From a virus: DNA of 31,601 bases. The stretch lies in the IMG/VR virus record IMGVR_UViG_3300005914_000046, positions 1 through 31,601 of that record. The stretch is one strand, 5' to 3'. Under the pieces are notes generated by a model. The model was not told where the DNA came from. It made no database searches and saw only the letters and a program-made list of their open reading frames with translations. A program made the position numbers and the translations under genes. This document shows positions 27,019 through 31,601 of this stretch, piece after piece (the stretch's first letter is position 1; the number at the start of each line of letters is the position of its first letter).

Positions 27019-28314
27019 CTAGTTACCCCAGACTACACCTCCCAAAAGTGGGTTGAAGGTTGAGAAGACAGGCTGCATATCGATACGTAGAGTAGTCTCA
27101 GCAGTAGTCATGTCAGATCCCATGCTCAAACGCATCGAGAACGATCCATCTTTGCTAGTGATAACACGGCTTTCCTGTCCGTAGAGCTTGCTCAGACGAA
27201 CAAACGCTAGTCCAAGAGCTTCAGGGTGCATGAACATCGATGGGACGTTCACGCTCGCTTCAGTACCGCCAATGATGCTGATTCCGGTAGTGGTTCCGAT
27301 TGCAGCGCTGATAGTGTTGTACTGACCGGCTGCTTCGTAGATCGCTGGACCTTGAACAACAATATCCATGTCGCCGCTACCATCTGCCGTATCGCCTGTT
27401 ACAACGACACACTGATATGGAAGAGGAGCACCATCACGACCAACACTCAAAGTCTTGGTCTTCTGGTTTACCCAATAGATCGAAGGAATGCTCAAACGAT
27501 CTCCAACAACGAGCGTGTCGTTCTCGGCGAATCCGCTGATGTTCATGCTGGTCCGGTACGTATCCTTCGCAGACAAGTAAGTCTGAGTTGGAGCGGTTCC
27601 ATTTACGACCACAGTGGCGCTGTCATACCCAGCTCCGCAAGTATGCGAAGAAAGAGTATCGCACATGCGAGCGTCTACGTTTCCGAAGTTGCCTGCGATT
27701 GCTGCGCGTTCCCATGCCGACGTGACCAGAGCGCCGCTATTACCAGCAAGGCCATTCTGAGCGTTAGCGAGACGTTCGATCGAATAAGGATCAAACAGAC
27801 CCTTGCATTGACCTTCAGGAAAGCCCATCGCAGAAGCGAAAGAACCAATCTGAGCAACGTCGCTCCACTGGCTGACCGTATTCGTTACGGTTCCCAATGT
27901 ATGAGCTAGGTTGTTCTTCGCGTAAGTTGCCAAGTTCGTTTCAAACTTAGTAGCCAAGCGAGAAGAAGCCGCTGCCATGATTGCTCCGAGATCCTCATCG
28001 TTCAAGTCCTGAGACTCGTCGATTAGATCCCACTGGATAGGAACGGTGATGACGTTCTGAGCGGTAGCCGTTGCGCGACCACGTTGAAGCGTGTTGATCG
28101 TAGATGAAGTAAGATCGCCGCGAGCAGTTTCTACTGCTGCGAAGTCCCAAGGACGGCGCACGTATGCGGTATCGCCTGATGCTGGATTCCGAAAGTCGTT
28201 GTCCGTAATAACGGAGCGATTGACGCACTTCGAGAATACCATCTGACTGTTCCAAGCTTTAAGAAAGCCTGAAGCTAGTCGATTAACATAATTGCTGCTT
28301 AGTGTAGTTGCCAT
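27019..28314 (-). CDS. Major capsid (coat) protein, P22 gp5-like
   Basis: 431 aa, one more than P22 coat (430). Begins MATTLSSNYVNRLASGFLKA and includes the early segments SKCVNRSVITDNDFRNPAS and DTAYVRRPWDF, typical of P22-type coats. The middle part has Asp/Gly/Thr-rich insertions (DKDTYR...NISGFAENDTLVVGD) as in the I-domain, and the C-terminus reads TLRIDMQPVFSTFNPLLGGV. The HK97-fold coat forms the icosahedral shell. No Shine-Dalgarno; an AAATAAATAAA leader precedes the ATG. Confidence 0.92.
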   Translation of the reverse strand: MATTLSSNYVNRLASGFLKAWNSQMVFSKCVNRSVITDNDFRNPASGDTAYVRRPWDFAAVETARGDLTSSTINTLQRGRATATAQNVITVPIQWDLIDESQDLNDEDLGAIMAAASSRLATKFETNLATYAKNNLAHTLGTVTNTVSQWSDVAQIGSFASAMGFPEGQCKGLFDPYSIERLANAQNGLAGNSGALVTSAWERAAIAGNFGNVDARMCDTLSSHTCGAGYDSATVVVNGTAPTQTYLSAKDTYRTSMNISGFAENDTLVVGDRLSIPSIYWVNQKTKTLSVGRDGAPLPYQCVVVTGDTADGSGDMDIVVQGPAIYEAAGQYNTISAAIGTTTGISIIGGTEASVNVPSMFMHPEALGLAFVRLSKLYGQESRVITSKDGSFSMRLSMGSDMTTAETTLRIDMQPVFSTFNPLLGGVVWGN

Positions 28315-28351
28315 TTTATTTATTTCTAATGTCTAATTATGACCCTCGCTT

Positions 28352-29239
28352 CTATTCGATGTAGAAGCCGTCCAGAATTGCCATCGGTCTACCCGATGTT
28401 CCTCCAGATGTCTGCTCTATCGGTGGCGGAGCCCCCGTAAGTTTCGGTTTCGCCTTCTTTGCTGGAACAGGATTCGCAATACTGTGCTCTATGACGCCTA
28501 TCGCCATGAGAGCTCTAAGAGGAGGCATTCCAAGAATACGGTTCCTCTCGTCTGCGTTCTTTAGAAGATAATGATCGAGAGCTGGTCCTACGTCGGACTC
28601 CGAAACTGCATCGTTGACGTGCTTCGGCCATGTCGGATCACCCGCATCTTTGAAGTCATCAACGTATTCTGGATGCTCATTCGCATAAGCAACTAGCTTT
28701 TGATCGAACGCTTTGGCTTTTTCTTGGGATGCTTGCTGATGAGCTTCCGTCTTTCTCGTATTCTCCGACAAGGCAATTTGCCTCGCTACTTCATCGCTCT
28801 GCCATTTCGACTGAGCAGCTTGAAGCTTTTCAGCATCATAGTCGATGCCCTCATCGGACTCGCTAGGATAGGGTTTTGCGGTTGGTGCGGTTTTACTCGA
28901 ATTACGAAACTCTTCAAACTCACGTCTGAGCGTTTCATTGCCCTCGCGTTCCCTTTGAAGTTCCTCTGCGTTCTTTTTCTTCTTTAGTATTTCCTCGTTC
29001 AGTCTTGCCCTAGGAATCATGTCACCAGGCTTGCTGTGACTCTCCTCAACCGGGCTCGCGTTCGTTTCGCCTTCATCGTCGGATTCACTCTCGGATGAAA
29101 CACCCTCGACCTCCTGTGTTTCGATTTCCTGCGTAGGAACGATTTCTTCTGCTGGTGTGGACGATTCACCGATAGCTTCGCCTTCGACGATTACTTCGTC
29201 CAGGTCTAGCGTTACATCCCCTATGGTTTGATTAGACAT
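28352..29239 (-). CDS. Scaffolding protein, P22 gp8-like
   Basis: 295 aa from the ATG at 29239 (MSNQTIGDVTLDLDEVIVEG), near the 303 of P22 gp8; the frame from 29293 adds 18 basic residues and is unlikely. Very acidic N-terminal third (SSESESDDEGETNASPVEES), then a charged helical core (LNEEILKKKKNAEELQRERE). The C-terminus is basic and Pro-rich (NPVPAKKAKPKLTGAPPPIE), as expected for coat binding. Sits directly before coat. The gap 29240-29380 holds two small hairpins (GCCG-TTTTT-CGGC and CCCCT...AGGGG) and no gene. Confidence 0.82.
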   Translation of the reverse strand: MSNQTIGDVTLDLDEVIVEGEAIGESSTPAEEIVPTQEIETQEVEGVSSESESDDEGETNASPVEESHSKPGDMIPRARLNEEILKKKKNAEELQREREGNETLRREFEEFRNSSKTAPTAKPYPSESDEGIDYDAEKLQAAQSKWQSDEVARQIALSENTRKTEAHQQASQEKAKAFDQKLVAYANEHPEYVDDFKDAGDPTWPKHVNDAVSESDVGPALDHYLLKNADERNRILGMPPLRALMAIGVIEHSIANPVPAKKAKPKLTGAPPPIEQTSGGTSGRPMAILDGFYIE

Positions 29240-29380
29240 TTTGACAACTTGCTTGTTGAACGCCACTCGGATTGAGCGACGTAGGACATTCAAATGTCGT
29301 ACCCCTATTAACGAAAGGGGAAAATGAGGGCAATGGGGCTGGTTTTAGCCGAAAAACGGCCTAGCCAATTTAAAAACGAC

Positions 29381-29716
29381 TTATTTGACAGTGTAAGTTT
29401 TGCCTTTGACTTTGATCTTATTGACCGAATCCTTGCGCTTTTTCTCTTTCTTGGCTCGCTCTAGGTCTTCTTTAGCGTAGTTTTTAAGCTGCTTGGCAGA
29501 CTTCTTAAGAATCTTACCCCCATCCTTCATAAACTTAAGATGATCCTTTGATTCCTTGTTACTGTAAGCTTTATCTCTAGCTCCAGCAGAAGCATTGGTC
29601 TTATTTACTAGAGCCTTTGTCTTCTTCTGACTAGCCTTCCGCTCCTTGAGCTTGTTCTTCGCCTTCGTTACCTTGCTAGTGTCCTTTACGAGTTTCCCTT
29701 TGCTGTAAATTGCCAT
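29381..29716 (-). CDS. Lysine-rich basic protein between portal and scaffold (111 aa)
   Basis: 34 of 111 residues are Lys and 4 are Arg, against 11 acidic, so net charge is about +27. No Cys or Trp. Starts MAIYSKGKLVKDTSKVTKAK and ends VNKIKVKGKTYTVK; the middle is probably helical (LKNYAKEDLERAKKEKKRK). Such composition suggests nucleic acid binding, perhaps packaged with the genome, but no family is recognised. Its start is 2 bases downstream of the portal stop. P22 has no gene here. Confidence 0.65.
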   Translation of the reverse strand: MAIYSKGKLVKDTSKVTKAKNKLKERKASQKKTKALVNKTNASAGARDKAYSNKESKDHLKFMKDGGKILKKSAKQLKNYAKEDLERAKKEKKRKDSVNKIKVKGKTYTVK

Positions 29717-29718
29717 GA

Positions 29719-31601
29719 TTATTGCTGTGGTTGTGGTTGAGTTGATTGTCCTTGCTGCTGCTGTTGAGCTTGTGCCTGTTGCTGATGCATTTGATCTTCA
29801 CGGGCTTCCTTAGCGTCGGCTCGCTTCCCATCCATGATGGTTTTGTTCACCTGCTCAAGAGCCTGTTCTGCTGCCGTCTGGCTCTTCAATGTGCGGAGTT
29901 CCTGACCTTCGATCGTCTCCTGAACCTGTGCCCAATTCTCGGCGGTTTCGGATCTGATCTTTTCACTCTCAAGTTCGATTTGATCGATCTTTGCTACTCT
30001 TTCTTCAAGAGATGCTACCATCATTTCAAAATTCAATTCCTGAATCGGGTCAGGTTTCTGCTTAGACTTCATTTCCTCTTCCTCTTCAGGAGTTGGATCG
30101 ATGTAGCCTTCTTTGATTCCAAGCTTGCGAGCTCTAGCCGATGCTTCTTTCGAACCTGGGAAATCCATGTTCTTCAATACCAAGTCAGTAGTCGTTTGTC
30201 CGATGATCGGGCTAGTGCGACCTGCCTCTGTTAAGTAGGCTACGGCTTCTTCGCGCTTAGTAGCGAACGATGGGCCGACATCGACCTTCATATCGTACTT
30301 CCCGACACTGAGGTCGTTTAACACAACCTCTTCGCCCGTCTGCTCATCAATAACAACTTGATTGATCTGCACCAGATCGACATCGCCATCTTCCTTCAAT
30401 ATCCGCTCGATTCTAGTGCCGTCGTAAATTGGAGGTATCATACCGATGATGATCCGCCCAGTATGCTCGATCATCTTCGCGTGATTATCGGTGATCTCGT
30501 AAGTACCGTTGAACCCTTGCCGTTGCTGAGTCTTTAGAGCAATGCCGCTTTGATCTCTTGGATTGTCGCCCAGAGAAGGAGCATGGTAGCCCGTAGCTGA
30601 CATTATATCGCTCTCCGCCTGTCTTATCCGGTTGATTTGAGCTGCTTGAACGGCTGGAGCTCCCGTTCTCCTCGGCGGTCCCGCATTCTCGGGATCTGGA
30701 TTGAAAAATTGTACTGGCGCATTGTCGGTAGCCATTCGAGCAAGATCGCCTTCGTAGCCTTCCGCTTGCTTCGTAGATACCCAATAAGGATCTTTCGGAG
30801 CCAATGCCCCTGTTTCTACGCTGCTCGAAGTCTCGTAATTGTAGACACGCTGAGGATCTTTCGCCTTGCGGATCATTCCGCAGTAGTAATGAACTCCGTC
30901 GATCCAAGAGCTGTAGCCGTAGCCAAGAACGATTGGTAGCTCCATGCCGGGAATCTCGTGAGGCCCATCAAGAACCTCGCCTCCGGAAAGCTTGTAGTGA
31001 AGAACCTTGTGAGACGAAACCACCTTGATCTGACTTTGCGTGATTCCGTTCTGGGCGAGTTCGTCTTCTATCTTCTCAAAGTCTTCGTTCTTCTCGTAGG
31101 TCTGCCCATTCGTCATCAAAACCAAAGTCTTCTTCGTAGGCTCTTTGACGTAATAATCCGCTACCTTTATGAAATCCTGCGTTCGCCAGCCCGATCGTAC
31201 CCCGTTGATTCCAATCAGATTGAAATTGGCCGCCTTGCTTAAAGGCCAACGCTTCTCAAAGCTCTCAGGACTCCAATTCTTCACAACGCTAATCCATTTC
31301 GCGTCCTTGTGACAGTCCTCTACCGATTCTGGATCTACGGAAACAGTAGTAGCCGCCGAACGAATCGGCTTGAGATAGATTTCCTGATCCCACCCATCGT
31401 CTACGGTGTACCGCGTACATACCTCCCATGCACCAATCCCGCCCGTCGCCATTTCCTTCAATCCGTTGTCTTTCCACGAATCGCCTGAATTATCTCGAAT
31501 GCTGCGTACAACACCTTCGTAAATCTCCGCAATATCTTGCTTCGCTCCGCCACCCTTTGGCCTAACGCGAATCTCTACACGATTCTGAAGCTGATCGCCC
31601 A
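29719..31601 (-). CDS. Portal protein, P22 gp1-like (N-terminus beyond window)
   Basis: About 627 residues are visible; the frame stays open to the right edge (upstream part reads DQLQNRVEIRVRPKG, then IYEGVVRSIRDNS), so any start near 31461 is internal. P22 portal is 725 aa. Includes the family-like GIGAWEVCTRYTVDDGWDQE and EVLHYK, ATGYHAPSLGDNPRDQSGIA, and a long C-terminal helix region ending in a Gln-rich tail (QAQAQQQQQGQ), matching the barrel region of P22 portal. Forms the dodecameric DNA channel. The missing upstream part should be preceded by terminase genes. Confidence 0.92.
   Translation of the reverse strand, partial: GDQLQNRVEIRVRPKGGGAKQDIAEIYEGVVRSIRDNSGDSWKDNGLKEMATGGIGAWEVCTRYTVDDGWDQEIYLKPIRSAATTVSVDPESVEDCHKDAKWISVVKNWSPESFEKRWPLSKAANFNLIGINGVRSGWRTQDFIKVADYYVKEPTKKTLVLMTNGQTYEKNEDFEKIEDELAQNGITQSQIKVVSSHKVLHYKLSGGEVLDGPHEIPGMELPIVLGYGYSSWIDGVHYYCGMIRKAKDPQRVYNYETSSSVETGALAPKDPYWVSTKQAEGYEGDLARMATDNAPVQFFNPDPENAGPPRRTGAPAVQAAQINRIRQAESDIMSATGYHAPSLGDNPRDQSGIALKTQQRQGFNGTYEITDNHAKMIEHTGRIIIGMIPPIYDGTRIERILKEDGDVDLVQINQVVIDEQTGEEVVLNDLSVGKYDMKVDVGPSFATKREEAVAYLTEAGRTSPIIGQTTTDLVLKNMDFPGSKEASARARKLGIKEGYIDPTPEEEEEMKSKQKPDPIQELNFEMMVASLEERVAKIDQIELESEKIRSETAENWAQVQETIEGQELRTLKSQTAAEQALEQVNKTIMDGKRADAKEAREDQMHQQQAQAQQQQQGQSTQPQPQQ

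Noticed and set aside
29294-29380. Hairpins between the Lys-rich gene and scaffold as a terminator
   Set aside because: Stems of 4-6 bp without a following T-run on the minus strand.

Overview
The window is a 31.6 kb piece of a tailed phage (or prophage) genome of the P22-like podovirus type, with both ends cut inside genes. The virion block on the right keeps the P22 order: portal, scaffold, coat, gp4-like adaptor, gp10-like hub, then three ejection proteins (gp7-, gp20-, gp16-like) and a pectate-lyase-fold tailspike. Terminase, helicase and lysis genes are not seen and probably lie outside. The host cannot be named. Translation starts are mixed: some genes have a clear Shine-Dalgarno (GGAGG or AGGAGG before the gp7- and gp20-like genes), while many start after an A/T-rich leader without one. 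Stop/start overlaps (ATGA, TAATG) are everywhere.

Layout. (1) Positions 1-2632, minus strand: an end-cut gene, a tail-fibre-like protein and three small unknowns. (2) Positions 2699-8112, minus strand: an accessory block of small genes, including a RuvC-like nuclease, a peptide deformylase, an MT-A70 adenine methylase, a beta-order DNA methylase, zinc-knuckle proteins and a ribbon-helix-helix (RHH) regulator nearest the promoter. Unusually, short palindromic elements that look like integron attC sites separate several of these genes. Two neighbouring small genes (2753-2932 and 3011-3178) are each bracketed by exactly complementary 7-mers, the hallmark of integron gene cassettes. (3) Positions 8113-9476: a divergent control region of about 1.3 kb. 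It holds two near-identical 47-bp promoter/operator repeats, about 780 bases of ORF-poor sequence packed with long inverted repeats, a tRNA-Thr(UGU) and a possible second tRNA-like element. (4) Positions 9477-16506, plus strand: the early/replication operon, with a YopX-family protein, a possible SSB-like protein, a Cas4/RecB-like nuclease, a pentapeptide-repeat protein, a coiled-coil protein, a DnaC-like helicase loader and a second RuvC-like nuclease. A strong terminator sits inside it just before the helicase loader. (5) Positions 16496-31601, minus strand: the virion genes described above, with a SET-domain protein inserted between the tail-hub and ejection genes and an intrinsic terminator with a UUCG loop downstream of the coat gene.

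The plus operon would recombine and replicate the genome. The leftward accessory operon, probably controlled by its own RHH protein at the paired operators, would modify DNA and host functions. The far-right minus operon builds the particle. The strongest candidates for something undescribed are the cassette-like attC array inside a phage operon and the large, highly structured, apparently non-coding tract beside the phage tRNA.
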